In this document: in pieces, positions 9,325 to 17,796 of the stretch | How the letters are laid out: the number at the start of each line of letters is the position of its first letter | How positions within the stretch are numbered: position 1 is the first letter of the stretch | Assembly (NCBI RefSeq): GCF_023273895.1 | Contig: NZ_CP096883.1 | Span: 2,728,001 to 2,792,000, forward strand | Length of the DNA stretch: 64,000 nt | From: Sphingobacterium sp. PCS056 | GTDB taxonomy: Bacteria; Bacteroidota; Bacteroidia; Sphingobacteriales; Sphingobacteriaceae | Direction of reading: 5' to 3' | Position numbers and translations under genes: made by a program | Notes under the pieces: generated by a model | The model's database searches: none | What the model was told of the DNA's origin: nothing | Seen by the model: the letters and a program-made list of their open reading frames with translations, nothing else

Positions 9325-10830
9325 ATGAAAAAACTACTATTTAATATAAAATTTGCTTCCATACTCGCGATAGTTTGTCTAGCAAGCTGTACAAAAGATT
9401 TTGAGAAAATAAATACAGATCCAGATGCGTTACCAGATGTTCCGCCTCAGAATATGTTGATCAATGTACTTCGTAATGCAGGAGAACAATTTGGTGGAGA
9501 TATCGATGGCTACGGCACCTTTGCTGGTTATATTGTTAAAATTCAGTATCCAGACAACATGAGTGGATTAATTCCTACAAATAATTCTTATGGAAATCGA
9601 TGGGCTGCTTGTTATTATAACATTACGCAGATGAATGATCTTCTAAAGAAAACTGAGGAACGAGCGCAAGCATTTAAGAATGTAAGAACCATCGCACGAA
9701 TTTGGCAAAATTATATGTGGTCACATCTACTGGATGGATGGGGAGATATTCCTTATTCTGAAGCATTTAAGGGTATGCCAGAAGATGGCAGTTTATTAAA
9801 ACCTAAATACGATAAACAAGAAGATATTTTTCCTGCAGTGTTAGCTGATTTAAAAAAGATTGCTGATGAAATGGATAAAGGGATCGGAGAGGATATTATT
9901 GGAAGTTATGATATTATCTATAATGCAGATAATAAAACACCATTAGATGTGGAGATGTTAAGATGGCAGAAGTTTTGTAATTCTTTGCGGCTTCGTATGG
10001 CTATGCGGATTTCATCAGTAGCACCCGCATTAGCTAAATCAACGATCGAAGAGATTGCTGGAAATAAAAGCAAATATCCAGTTCTGGAAACTAATGATGA
10101 AAACTGTTATTTGTACTATCCAGGTACATTACCCTATATGGAGCCTTGGTACAAATCAGGAATCAATGGTAAGCGTATCGATAACTGGGGTATGTTTGAT
10201 ATTTTTATCAATTATTTAAACGAAGTAGAAGATCCTCGAATTGCTTCTGTAGCACAAAAAACTATTTCAGGAACATATCTTGGTTATCAAAATGGATTAA
10301 CAACATCTCCTAGCCCATTAAAATCGGTATCTTGGATAGGTGAACATTACATTAACAATGCGGGAGGATATACTCCATTTTATAGATCTAGTGAAACTTA
10401 TTATATATTAGCTGAGGCAGCCATGTTAGGCTATAATGTTGGCACAACTGCTGAAGCGGCCTATAATAAGGCGGTCATGATTTCCATGGAAGATAATGGA
10501 GTTTCTACAACAGATGCTGAAGCATATTTAGCAGGTAAAGGAAAGTTTAATAATACAAAGGAGAGAATATGGTGGGATATGTGGGTTGCTTTATTTAAAG
10601 AAAATTATGAGGCATGGGCACTATATCGAAGAACTGGAATTCCTTCCACTAATTATCCTGCTTTAAATTCAGTATTTAAAGGAAAGCATACCGATCAACC
10701 ATGGAGGCTGCCATATCCAAATAATGAATACTTATACAATAAGGTCAATACAGAAGCAGCAGCAACTGGCGTTGTTGACCAAGCTTGGGGTAAAAGACTT
10801 TGGTGGGCCAAAGATAATGGTAAAAATTAA
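9325..10830 (+). CDS. SusD/RagB-family outer-membrane binding lipoprotein
   Basis: The product is 501 residues with a lipoprotein signal (VCLASC, Cys near residue 22). The body (KDFEKINTDPDALPDVPP...DLLKKTEERA...WSHLLDGWGDIPYSEAFKG) fits the SusD-like branch that pairs with shorter SusC proteins, with TPR-like helices and an ETYYILAEAAMLGYN segment near residue 355. It would sit as the surface lid on the SusC transporter encoded upstream, forming one operon that ends in the terminator at 10856. The ligand is unknown. Confidence 0.93.
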   Translation: MKKLLFNIKFASILAIVCLASCTKDFEKINTDPDALPDVPPQNMLINVLRNAGEQFGGDIDGYGTFAGYIVKIQYPDNMSGLIPTNNSYGNRWAACYYNITQMNDLLKKTEERAQAFKNVRTIARIWQNYMWSHLLDGWGDIPYSEAFKGMPEDGSLLKPKYDKQEDIFPAVLADLKKIADEMDKGIGEDIIGSYDIIYNADNKTPLDVEMLRWQKFCNSLRLRMAMRISSVAPALAKSTIEEIAGNKSKYPVLETNDENCYLYYPGTLPYMEPWYKSGINGKRIDNWGMFDIFINYLNEVEDPRIASVAQKTISGTYLGYQNGLTTSPSPLKSVSWIGEHYINNAGGYTPFYRSSETYYILAEAAMLGYNVGTTAEAAYNKAVMISMEDNGVSTTDAEAYLAGKGKFNNTKERIWWDMWVALFKENYEAWALYRRTGIPSTNYPALNSVFKGKHTDQPWRLPYPNNEYLYNKVNTEAAATGVVDQAWGKRLWWAKDNGKN

Positions 10831-10855
10831 TTTCATGTGTATATGTTTATTGAAA

Positions 10856-10887
10856 AGCGGGGTGACGAAAGTCATCTCGCTTTTTTT
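10856..10887 (+). terminator. Rho-independent terminator after susCD pair
   Basis: An 11-bp stem (AGCGGGGTGAC / GTCATCTCGCT, two G-U pairs) closes on a GAAA tetraloop and is followed by seven T residues. Confidence 0.88.
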
Positions 10888-10984
10888 AGTTCACTGAGGG
10901 AGGTGTTACAAAATTTAGTAACTAATATTTTGGTTAAGGACATTAAATGCTTTTGAGCCCTCTAAAATTTAATTTTTAAATAAG

Positions 10985-11013
10985 AAAAGAGCGATTCTTA
11001 GAATAGCTCTTTT
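10985..11013 (-). terminator. Terminator hairpin after cydAB
   Basis: The inverted repeat AAAAGAGCGATTCT / AGAATAGCTCTTTT has one mismatch and a tiny loop, and lies 33 bases past the cydB stop. Read on the minus strand it ends in a T-run. Confidence 0.7.
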
Positions 11014-11045
11014 GTATGAAAAAGGTTTGATAAAATTAATCCATC

Positions 11046-12122
11046 TTAATGGTCACCATATCCGACATCATCTAATTTGCCTCTGAAAACTTTAAATTGA
11101 ATGATGAAATATACAATCACCAATACTGCTGCTACACAGAACCAACCTATCCCAACAGATAAACCATATTCGTGTGCGGATACATTCTGTATAGTTAAAG
11201 AAGGATTTACCGCATTAGTCGAAGGTAGTAATATGGGGAACATGGAAGCTATAGTAGATCCAAAACTTCCAAAAATAAATAAGGATGAATAAATAAAACC
11301 GGATAAATCTTTTGTAAATTTTTTAATTCTAAACTGTCCAAAAAGACCAACTGCAGCAATAAGAGGGAAGATCCACAACCAATAATAAGTTTCAAAATTA
11401 TGTAATGATATTGGTTTCACATCATGCCATACGTAAGCGGATAATATTACTAAAAACAATAAAACAAAATTGAGTTTAAAAATTACAGTTTTTAGACGTA
11501 TACTCAGGGTGCTTGATGTTTTAAGAATGATCCAATTTGCACCATGAATGGTCAGGGTCACAACTGCGACAAGACCCAATAATAAAGTGAACCAATCAAT
11601 CACTCCTTGATGTTCGGCCAATGGATCAAATGTTGGATTCCATAAGGCTAAAAAGAAATAATGAGGTTCTTGAGTAGATACACCATTTTCAACCATACCA
11701 AGATTAACTCCTCGAACGACATTTCCTAAAGCTGCTCCAAAAAATAGAGCGAGTAATAGACTCGCCAAACCGAACAATTTATCCCACATCAATTCCCACA
11801 TCCGGTTATGAACCTGTCCTCTTAATTCTAGACTGATCGCTCTAAAGATAAGCAACCATAACACAAGCATAAGGGGTAAGTAAAATCCACTAAAAGCTGA
11901 AGCATATAAGGTTGGAAAAGCGAAAAATAGTACCCCTCCCGATGCGATGAGCCAAACTTCATTGGCATCCCAAAATGGTCCAATGGAATTGGTTACAGCT
12001 TTTTTTTCTTCTTCTGTTTTAGCAAAGAAAAGATGAACAATTCCTGCTCCAAAATCGTAGCCATCGAGAATGACATAGATTCCGAGCATAATCATCAACA
12101 CAACAAACCAAAATATTTCCAT
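11046..12122 (-). CDS. cydB: Cytochrome bd ubiquinol oxidase subunit II
   Basis: The product is 358 residues with about eight or nine hydrophobic helices. The opening (MEIFWFVVLMIMLGIYVILDGYDFGAG) and GPFWDANEVWLIASGGVLFFAFP are hallmark segments of CydB. With CydA it forms the high-affinity terminal oxidase of the inner membrane, which oxidises quinol and reduces oxygen to water without pumping protons. It starts two bases after the cydA stop, so the two are co-translated from one message. Length is usual for the family. Confidence 0.97.
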   Translation of the reverse strand: MEIFWFVVLMIMLGIYVILDGYDFGAGIVHLFFAKTEEEKKAVTNSIGPFWDANEVWLIASGGVLFFAFPTLYASAFSGFYLPLMLVLWLLIFRAISLELRGQVHNRMWELMWDKLFGLASLLLALFFGAALGNVVRGVNLGMVENGVSTQEPHYFFLALWNPTFDPLAEHQGVIDWFTLLLGLVAVVTLTIHGANWIILKTSSTLSIRLKTVIFKLNFVLLFLVILSAYVWHDVKPISLHNFETYYWLWIFPLIAAVGLFGQFRIKKFTKDLSGFIYSSLFIFGSFGSTIASMFPILLPSTNAVNPSLTIQNVSAHEYGLSVGIGWFCVAAVLVIVYFIIQFKVFRGKLDDVGYGDH

Positions 12123-12124
12123 AG

Positions 12125-13465
12125 CTAATTATTTAAAGCAATTTGGGATTCAGGACCTTTTCTGATGATTTTTAATACCAGCATTAAAAACAATAATCCC
12201 AGTAGTATATAAAGTCCTACGAATCCTAAAAGTGTGAATAATGCATTTCCAGAAGAAACGGTAGGTGATACACCATCTACCATGCGCATCAGGTTATATA
12301 CCAGCCATGGTTGCCTTCCTAATTCAGCTGTATACCAACCTGCAGTATTGGCGATATAAGGAAATGGAATCATAAACATGAGGATCCATAGTAGCCATTT
12401 CGTTTGAAATAGTCTATTCTTCCAAAGTAAAAAAGTAGCTGTTAACATGATCGCAATAAATATGGTTCCAAGACCAGCCATGATGTGGTAGCCATAGTAT
12501 AATCCTGGAATATTTGTAGGGTGTATAGATTCATCAAATTCATTTAAGCCCTTAATTTCAGCATCCCAGCGTTGATAAGTAAGAAAGCTAAGGACATTTG
12601 GAACAGCAATTTTGTTGTCTAATTTTTTATTTAGCATATCAGGCTGACCGATAAGAACAATTTCAGAACCTCCTTTTTCCGTTTTGAAAATGCCCTCCAT
12701 GGCGGCAAAAGTGACCGGTTGATATTTGACTACATTTTTTGCAGCCATATCACCTGTGGGGAATGCAACCACAATAGAAGATATGACTCCAAAAATAACT
12801 CCAGTCTTCACGAATATTTTTCCAAATCGACTATGCTTGTTACTCAGCAAGTAAAAAGCTCCCACTGCAGCAACAAAGAATGAACTGGTGATCAGAGAGC
12901 CAGCTTGATTGTGTAAATATGATGGCCAGAGCCAAGGATTATTGAATAGAGCTGTAAAGTTATTTAAGACAAACTTCCCATTTTCTACTATTTCATATCC
13001 CACAGGATATTGCATCCAGGAGTGTGTAGCGATAATAAGGAAACCACTTGCCCAAGATCCTATAAATACCATCAACCCAGAAAGAAAATGGAGTTTATGA
13101 CCAAGAAGCTTTTCCCCAAATAGAAACATTCCTAAAAAAGAAGATTCTAAAAAAAAGGAAAACATACCTTCCATGGCTAATGTTTGTCCGATAATACCTC
13201 CCGTCAACTCAGAAAATTTGGCCCAATTTGTACCAAATTGAAATTCCATTGGTATTCCTGTAACCACTCCCATTGTAAAATTCAAGGCAAAGATTTTCAT
13301 CCAAAATTTTGCAGCATGATTGTAGTCATCAATTTTTGTGCGTAAAAATTTCCATTTGAAGTAAACAATCATTAAAGATAATCCCATCGTCAATTGCGGA
13401 AACAGGTAGTGAAAAGTGATGGTAAAAGCAAACTGTAACCGATTGTAAAGTATCATGTCTTCCAT
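12125..13465 (-). CDS. cydA: Cytochrome bd ubiquinol oxidase subunit I
   Basis: The product is 446 residues, multi-pass membrane protein. His19 in FTITFHYLFPQLTMG matches the conserved haem-ligand histidine of CydA. PMEFQFGTNWAKFSELTGGIIGQ and WYTAELGRQPWLVYNLMR are further signatures, the latter following the quinol-binding loop. The protein is nearer the shorter Bacillus type than the E. coli type in length, which implies a short Q-loop; this is from known family lengths. It is first in the cydAB operon and divergent from the DUF1080 gene. No cydX-like or cydDC gene is visible nearby. Confidence 0.97.
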   Translation of the reverse strand: MEDMILYNRLQFAFTITFHYLFPQLTMGLSLMIVYFKWKFLRTKIDDYNHAAKFWMKIFALNFTMGVVTGIPMEFQFGTNWAKFSELTGGIIGQTLAMEGMFSFFLESSFLGMFLFGEKLLGHKLHFLSGLMVFIGSWASGFLIIATHSWMQYPVGYEIVENGKFVLNNFTALFNNPWLWPSYLHNQAGSLITSSFFVAAVGAFYLLSNKHSRFGKIFVKTGVIFGVISSIVVAFPTGDMAAKNVVKYQPVTFAAMEGIFKTEKGGSEIVLIGQPDMLNKKLDNKIAVPNVLSFLTYQRWDAEIKGLNEFDESIHPTNIPGLYYGYHIMAGLGTIFIAIMLTATFLLWKNRLFQTKWLLWILMFMIPFPYIANTAGWYTAELGRQPWLVYNLMRMVDGVSPTVSSGNALFTLLGFVGLYILLGLLFLMLVLKIIRKGPESQIALNN

Positions 13466-13778
13466 ACGACATTTTTGTAGGTTGAAATATAAATTAAATA
13501 TAACTGTTTTTTACTTAAAACTCCATGTTAAAATGCTCTTTTTTATGGTATAATTTAAGGGTATATTAGTTGTTAAAATGTCTCATGAGTAAGCATTATT
13601 ATTGAATAATTTCAAATATTTATTTTATATTTACCTATCAGTCAGGTTAAAATTGATTTGAGTGTAAACCTAAAAAAATCTCCAGGTTATAATTAAAATA
13701 CAAAATAGTAAGCATTCAGATGTCTTTGTCAACATGTGCATGTATGATAATAGTATGTTTAATAAATTATAAATAAAT
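13466..13778. other. Intergenic region between cydA and the DUF1080 gene
   Basis: This 313-base AT-rich stretch separates two divergent units and should contain both promoters. I find no gene and no convincing operator. Confidence 0.55.
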
Positions 13779-15158
13779 ATGAATAAGAATTTTTTAATGA
13801 TAATGAGTAGTTGTATGCTGTTCTTTGCATCTTCAACTTATGGACAAACGAAAAGACAAAGCTCTTTCATACCAATTTTTGATGGAAAAACATTTAATGG
13901 ATGGAAAATCCTTGGAGGAAAAGCAAAATATACGATTGAAGATGGTGTGATTGTAGGCGAAATGGTCAAAGGAGTTCCAAATTCATTTTTGTCAACAGAA
14001 AAGGAATATGAAGACTTTATTTTAGAGTTAGAATTTAGAATTGAAGGAACAGAAACTAATTCTGGGATTCAGTTTAGAAGTAATTATGATCCACAGGGAA
14101 ATAATGGTCAAGGTCTTGTTTTTGGTAAGCAGATGGATATTGATCCAAGTGAGCGAGCATGGACCGGTGGAGTATATGATGAAGGTCGGCGAAACTGGCT
14201 TTATCCGCTGGATTTGCAGGAATCTGCTCAAAAAGCTTTTAAAGCAAATCAATTTAATAAAGTACGTATAGAAGCGATCGGTGATGAAGTCCGTATATGG
14301 TTAAATGATATTCCTACTGCTGCTGTCATAGATACACTCGATAGAAAGGGAATAATTGCATTGCAAGTGCATAGCGTACCAGATCGTTTGGTTGGTCAGA
14401 AAGTGTATTTTAAAAATATAAGAATTAAAACAGCAGGCTTGTCATTCACCAAATTGCCTCAAGATATGTTTGTTGTTAATCTCAAAAAAAACAATGTATC
14501 ATCTCAAGAAAAGAAGTCTGGCATCAACTTATTGTTTAATGGTATAGATTCAAAAGGATGGCGTAGTATAGATGCAAATCATTTTCCAAAAAAAGGATGG
14601 GAAATTAAAGATGGTGAAATAACTGTTTTAAAAGCTAATGGAGGAGAGTCAACTAATGGAAGGGATATAATAACCGATAAACAATATAGCGCTTTTGATC
14701 TTTCATTTGAATTTAAACTAACTCCAGGAGCGAACAGCGGTGTGAAATATTTTGTTACGATGCAGGAGGAGACGAAAGGATCGGCGATTGGACTTGAATA
14801 CCAATTGTTGGATGATGAAAAACATCCAGATGCTAAAATGGGTAAAAATGGTAATCGTACCATGGCATCTTTATATGATTTAATTCCTTCGCTGAAACAT
14901 GTGCGCGCACCACGACCTATAGGTGAATGGAATAGAGGACGAATTATGGTTACACCAGACAATCAAGTCACACACTATTTGAATGGTATAAAAGTATTGA
15001 CTTATAGACGAGGTTCGCCAGAATTTAAAGAACTTGTTGCAGGGAGTAAATATAAGGATTGGCCAAATTTTGGAGAGGCTGAAAAAGGACATATTCTGTT
15101 GCAAGATCATGGTGATGAGGTTCATTTTCGAAATATTAAAATTAAGGAATTGAAATAA
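13779..15158 (+). CDS. Secreted tandem DUF1080 (3-keto-disaccharide hydrolase-like) protein
   Basis: The product is 459 residues with a signal peptide (MNKNFLMIMSS...STYGQ). Two copies of the DUF1080 beta-jelly-roll follow: residues about 28-210 (FIPIFDGKTFNGWKILGG ... LQVHS) and about 245-458 (INLLFNGIDSKGWRSID ... HFRNIKIKEL). The family includes lyases or hydrolases acting on 3-keto-glycosides and is also linked to laminarinase-like folds. The next gene, a Gfo/Idh/MocA oxidoreductase, overlaps its stop by one base (TAATG), so translation is coupled. A sugar-oxidising enzyme next to a 3-keto-glycoside-cleaving enzyme suggests they act in sequence on a glycoside. That joint role is inference. 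Confidence 0.88.
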   Translation: MNKNFLMIMSSCMLFFASSTYGQTKRQSSFIPIFDGKTFNGWKILGGKAKYTIEDGVIVGEMVKGVPNSFLSTEKEYEDFILELEFRIEGTETNSGIQFRSNYDPQGNNGQGLVFGKQMDIDPSERAWTGGVYDEGRRNWLYPLDLQESAQKAFKANQFNKVRIEAIGDEVRIWLNDIPTAAVIDTLDRKGIIALQVHSVPDRLVGQKVYFKNIRIKTAGLSFTKLPQDMFVVNLKKNNVSSQEKKSGINLLFNGIDSKGWRSIDANHFPKKGWEIKDGEITVLKANGGESTNGRDIITDKQYSAFDLSFEFKLTPGANSGVKYFVTMQEETKGSAIGLEYQLLDDEKHPDAKMGKNGNRTMASLYDLIPSLKHVRAPRPIGEWNRGRIMVTPDNQVTHYLNGIKVLTYRRGSPEFKELVAGSKYKDWPNFGEAEKGHILLQDHGDEVHFRNIKIKELK

Positions 15159-16570
15159 TGAAGCAATTATCAAGAAGAAATTTTTTACGTAACACAGCTT
15201 TTATAGGGGGTGGATTATTGATGTCAAACGCAGCTCTTGGAAATGTAAAATTAGCATCGGCAAATGAAAGACTGAATTTGGCATGTGTAGGAATAGGAAA
15301 TCGAGCAGCAGAAGTGATCAAAGAACTTTACAAAACAGGTTTGTGTAATGTTGTAGCATTATGTGATGTTGATTTAGAAGCTCCACATACTTTGGAAATA
15401 TTAAAGCTGTTTCCTAACGTGCCCCGATTTCGAGATTTTAGACAAATGTTTGATAAAATAGGTGGACAAATTGATGCGGTATCTATAGGTACTCCTGATT
15501 TTGCACATTTTGCAATTACCATGATGGCTATAGACATGGGGATTCATGTATACGTAGAAAAACCGATGGCGAGTACATTTTGGGAAACAGAGCTTATGAT
15601 GCAAAAGGCTCAAAAATTTAATAAAGTAGTTACTCAAATGGGCAATCAGGGACATTCGGAACCCAACTATTTTCAATTCAAAAGTTGGCAGGAAGCTGGT
15701 ATCATCAAAGACGTGACACGCATAGATGCACATATGAATTTTGCAAGACGTTGGCATACTTGGGATGCTAATATCAAAGGTTTTCCATATCCAGAACGCA
15801 TTCCCTCGACGTTGGATTGGGATATGTGGCAGATGCAAACTTTAGGTCATGATTATAATAAAGACTTTGTTAACGGACAGTGGCGTTGTTGGTTTGATTT
15901 TGGGATGGGAGCTTTGGGAGATTGGGGAGCACATATCTTGGACACAGCACATGAATTTTTACAATTAGGTTTACCTCATCGTGTAGAAGCAGTGAAACTT
16001 TTGGAGCATAATTCTTATTTCTTTCCGAAATCATCCACGTTGAAATTCAAATTTTCCAAAAGAAAGCATATGCCAGCTCTTGATATCAATTGGTATGATG
16101 GATTGGACAATTTACCAGAAATACCATCAGGTTATGGAGGTTCTAGCTTGGATCCAAATATACCAGCTCCTAGTACGGGTAAAGTAGAAACTGTGAAGTT
16201 GAACCCTGGGAAAATTATATATACTAAAGATTTGATATTCAAAGGAGGTTCGCATGCAAGTATCTTAGAGATTATTCCAGAAGAGAGGGCTCGTGAGGTA
16301 GCAAAACTTCTTCCAGAAATACCGAAATCACCCTCTAATCATTTTGCGAATTTCTTGAACGCTTGTAAAGGGTTAGAAAAATCACGTTCAAGTTTTGAAG
16401 TAGCAGGTCCATTGAGCCAAGTGTTTTGTTTAGGCGTCATTGCACAAAGGTTGAATGCTAAGTTTGATTTCGATGCAGTTAAAAAAGAAATTCCTAATGA
16501 TCGTTTTGCCAATGCTTTGCTCTATGGTCCTCCACCAGCAAAAGGATGGGAGCAATTTTATCGAGTATAA
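15158..16570 (+). CDS. Tat-exported Gfo/Idh/MocA-family oxidoreductase
   Basis: The product is 470 residues. It begins with a twin-arginine signal (SRRNFLRNTAFIGGG), so the protein folds with its cofactor before export to the periplasm. A Rossmann fold follows (LACVGIGNRAAEVIKELY, then DVDLEAPHT), and the family segment HVYVEKPMAST carries the conserved EKP motif. Members use NAD(P)(H), often tightly bound, to oxidise or reduce a sugar carbon. The start codon shares one base with the stop of the DUF1080 gene, so the two are expressed together. Glycoside C3 oxidation is the natural guess given the partner, but the substrate is not shown by the sequence. Confidence 0.92.
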   Translation: MKQLSRRNFLRNTAFIGGGLLMSNAALGNVKLASANERLNLACVGIGNRAAEVIKELYKTGLCNVVALCDVDLEAPHTLEILKLFPNVPRFRDFRQMFDKIGGQIDAVSIGTPDFAHFAITMMAIDMGIHVYVEKPMASTFWETELMMQKAQKFNKVVTQMGNQGHSEPNYFQFKSWQEAGIIKDVTRIDAHMNFARRWHTWDANIKGFPYPERIPSTLDWDMWQMQTLGHDYNKDFVNGQWRCWFDFGMGALGDWGAHILDTAHEFLQLGLPHRVEAVKLLEHNSYFFPKSSTLKFKFSKRKHMPALDINWYDGLDNLPEIPSGYGGSSLDPNIPAPSTGKVETVKLNPGKIIYTKDLIFKGGSHASILEIIPEERAREVAKLLPEIPKSPSNHFANFLNACKGLEKSRSSFEVAGPLSQVFCLGVIAQRLNAKFDFDAVKKEIPNDRFANALLYGPPPAKGWEQFYRV

Positions 16571-16573
16571 AAT

Positions 16574-16620
16574 AAATTAGACCATCTAGAAAAGCAAGTA
16601 GTTGCAGGATGGTCTAATTT
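16574..16620 (+). terminator. Terminator after the oxidoreductase gene
   Basis: A perfect 13-bp inverted repeat (AAATTAGACCATC / GATGGTCTAATTT) with a 21-base loop begins four bases past the stop codon. It runs into a T-rich pyrimidine tract. Confidence 0.85.
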
Positions 16621-16621
16621 T

Positions 16622-16641
16622 CTTTCTTTCTTTCTTTCTTT
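16622..16641 (+). repeat. CTTT x5 microsatellite
   Basis: Five perfect CTTT units directly follow the terminator stem and continue into CC/TT-rich sequence up to about 16660. It lies outside any gene. Confidence 0.9.
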
Positions 16642-16865
16642 CCTTCCTTATTTCTTCTTAAAATGGTTTTACTTCAGGACTATTGAGGATTGATTGACAA
16701 ATCAAATTACTTATATTCTTATCTATATTTAGGATCTCGTCATGCTTTTATACATAGTGCAAAAAGTATTAAATGATTTTATGTATTGCTGAATAGTAAC
16801 TTATGTCTAAATTCATTTGAGAAATGATTATGATATGTTGAGATTAAAATTTATAATTTAATTAA

Positions 16866-16878
16866 GCAACTATGTTGC
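16866..16878. promoter_or_regulatory. Upstream operator copy GCAAC-TAT-GTTGC
   Basis: This 13-base palindrome has the same core as the perfect 21-base palindrome 34 bases downstream. It overlaps the GTTG that is spaced 19 bases from the predicted -7 element, so it probably covers the -33 region of the lipoprotein promoter. Confidence 0.65.
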
Positions 16879-16896
16879 ATTTGAATCTTGTTTTAT

Positions 16897-16904
16897 TATA
16901 TTTG
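16897..16904 (+). promoter_or_regulatory. Predicted -7 element TATATTTG of the lipoprotein promoter
   Basis: TATATTTG matches the Bacteroidota TAnnTTTG consensus exactly. A TTG at 16875-16877 lies 19 bases upstream, the usual -33 distance. Its last five bases lie inside the 21-base palindrome. Confidence 0.6.
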
Positions 16905-16920
16905 CAACATAGTTGCAAAT
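16900..16920. promoter_or_regulatory. Perfect 21-bp palindromic operator (ATTTGCAAC-ATA-GTTGCAAAT halves)
   Basis: Nine-base arms ATTTGCAAC and GTTGCAAAT flank a 3-base centre. The site overlaps the -7 element, which is the geometry of repression. A 9-3-9 dyad of this kind is compatible with a dimeric regulator of the Fur superfamily, for example a zinc or manganese sensor; the regulator identity is inference. Confidence 0.7.
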
Positions 16921-16969
16921 GCTATAACGTTTAATGGTTGAATTATTAAACTGAAATCAAAATCAAATC

Positions 16970-17656
16970 ATGAAAATTAAATTTATCAAAAGTACTACTG
17001 TATTCGTGTTAACATCCTTAGGTCTTTTAGTTGGTATTGTATCGTGTAAAAAAGACGATGATACTCCAATACTAGGTAAGGAAGTGAGAGCATCCTTACA
17101 ATTTACTGAGCTTGAAGGAACTAAAGGAGCGGCTCACGGAGATCATTTCCATGGTGTAGCTACTGCAAAAGAAGGCGCTGTGATCAAAATAAATTTTGAT
17201 GCTTCAGGTCAATCACTAGCGAGTAGTGCTATTAATCTAAATGCTGAGATTGCCTATAAGGTCGACTTAAAAGTTTACGATGAAAATGGAGGCGAAATCC
17301 AAGATACTTATGTCAAGAATCTCACTACAGCAAATGAATATAAAGCTTTCCTAATCGGCGATAAATCGATCGCAAATGCAAATTCAGAAACGAATGGTGG
17401 AGCGATTTTTCAACCACGTGATACAATTTATGCAGACGGAACAAAGGTAAATGGTAAATATGAAATGACAGGCTTGATGGCTTTTTTTACATTAGGGAGT
17501 GAAAACAAAGGAAATACGAAGAGATTATCGTACATCTTACGTAAAATAGAGCCAGGTGTTAAATCAAAGATTGAACGTGTAGATCTACTTGATCTGGCAT
17601 ATGCCACTAAATTCCAAGGCAAGAATATCTTAGAATTGAAATTTGATATCAAATAA
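16970..17656 (+). CDS. Lipoprotein with HGDHFH metal-binding-like motif, function unknown
   Basis: The product is 228 residues with a lipoprotein signal (LVGIVSCKKDDD, Cys near residue 26) and an acidic/lysine stretch after it. The mature part starts with a predicted beta-strand segment and the histidine-rich motif AAHGDHFHGV at about residues 53-62, followed by beta-rich sequence without a recognised domain. It is preceded by a doubled palindromic operator, which suggests metal-responsive control; His clusters of this kind commonly bind zinc. In Bacteroidota such small lipoproteins often sit beside a TonB-dependent metal receptor, but none is next to it here: an insertion sequence follows. 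I do not assign a family. Confidence 0.8.
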   Translation: MKIKFIKSTTVFVLTSLGLLVGIVSCKKDDDTPILGKEVRASLQFTELEGTKGAAHGDHFHGVATAKEGAVIKINFDASGQSLASSAINLNAEIAYKVDLKVYDENGGEIQDTYVKNLTTANEYKAFLIGDKSIANANSETNGGAIFQPRDTIYADGTKVNGKYEMTGLMAFFTLGSENKGNTKRLSYILRKIEPGVKSKIERVDLLDLAYATKFQGKNILELKFDIK

Positions 17657-17749
17657 GTACTCTAATGATTTTAACTTGAAAAGGAAATTATAGAAATAGG
17701 CTATCCATTTTGGATAAGCAAGTACAGATATAGGAGAGGAGCTGTCTAA

Positions 17750-17753
17750 TCAT
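17750..17753. repeat. Target-site duplication TCAT, left copy
   Basis: TCAT abuts the TG tip of the element; the second copy is at 19199-19202. Four-base duplications are usual for this group of IS3-family elements. Confidence 0.8.
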
Positions 17754-17758
17754 TGCAG

Positions 17759-17796
17759 TGCCCCCAAAAAGTTAGACACTTTCTGGGGGCATTTTT
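17759..17796 (+). terminator. Hairpin plus T5 at the left end of the IS
   Basis: TGCCCCCAAAAAGT (17759-17772) pairs with ACTTTCTGGGGGCA (17778-17791) with one mismatch and a 5-base loop, then TTTTT touches the orfA start codon. Such a structure could stop or mask transcripts entering from outside and so limit transposase expression. Confidence 0.6.

Noticed and set aside
14579..15173. Antisense open frames across the DUF1080 gene (127 and 97 codons)
   Set aside because: They lie inside a well-supported gene on the other strand, lack any recognisable motif and look like chance frames.
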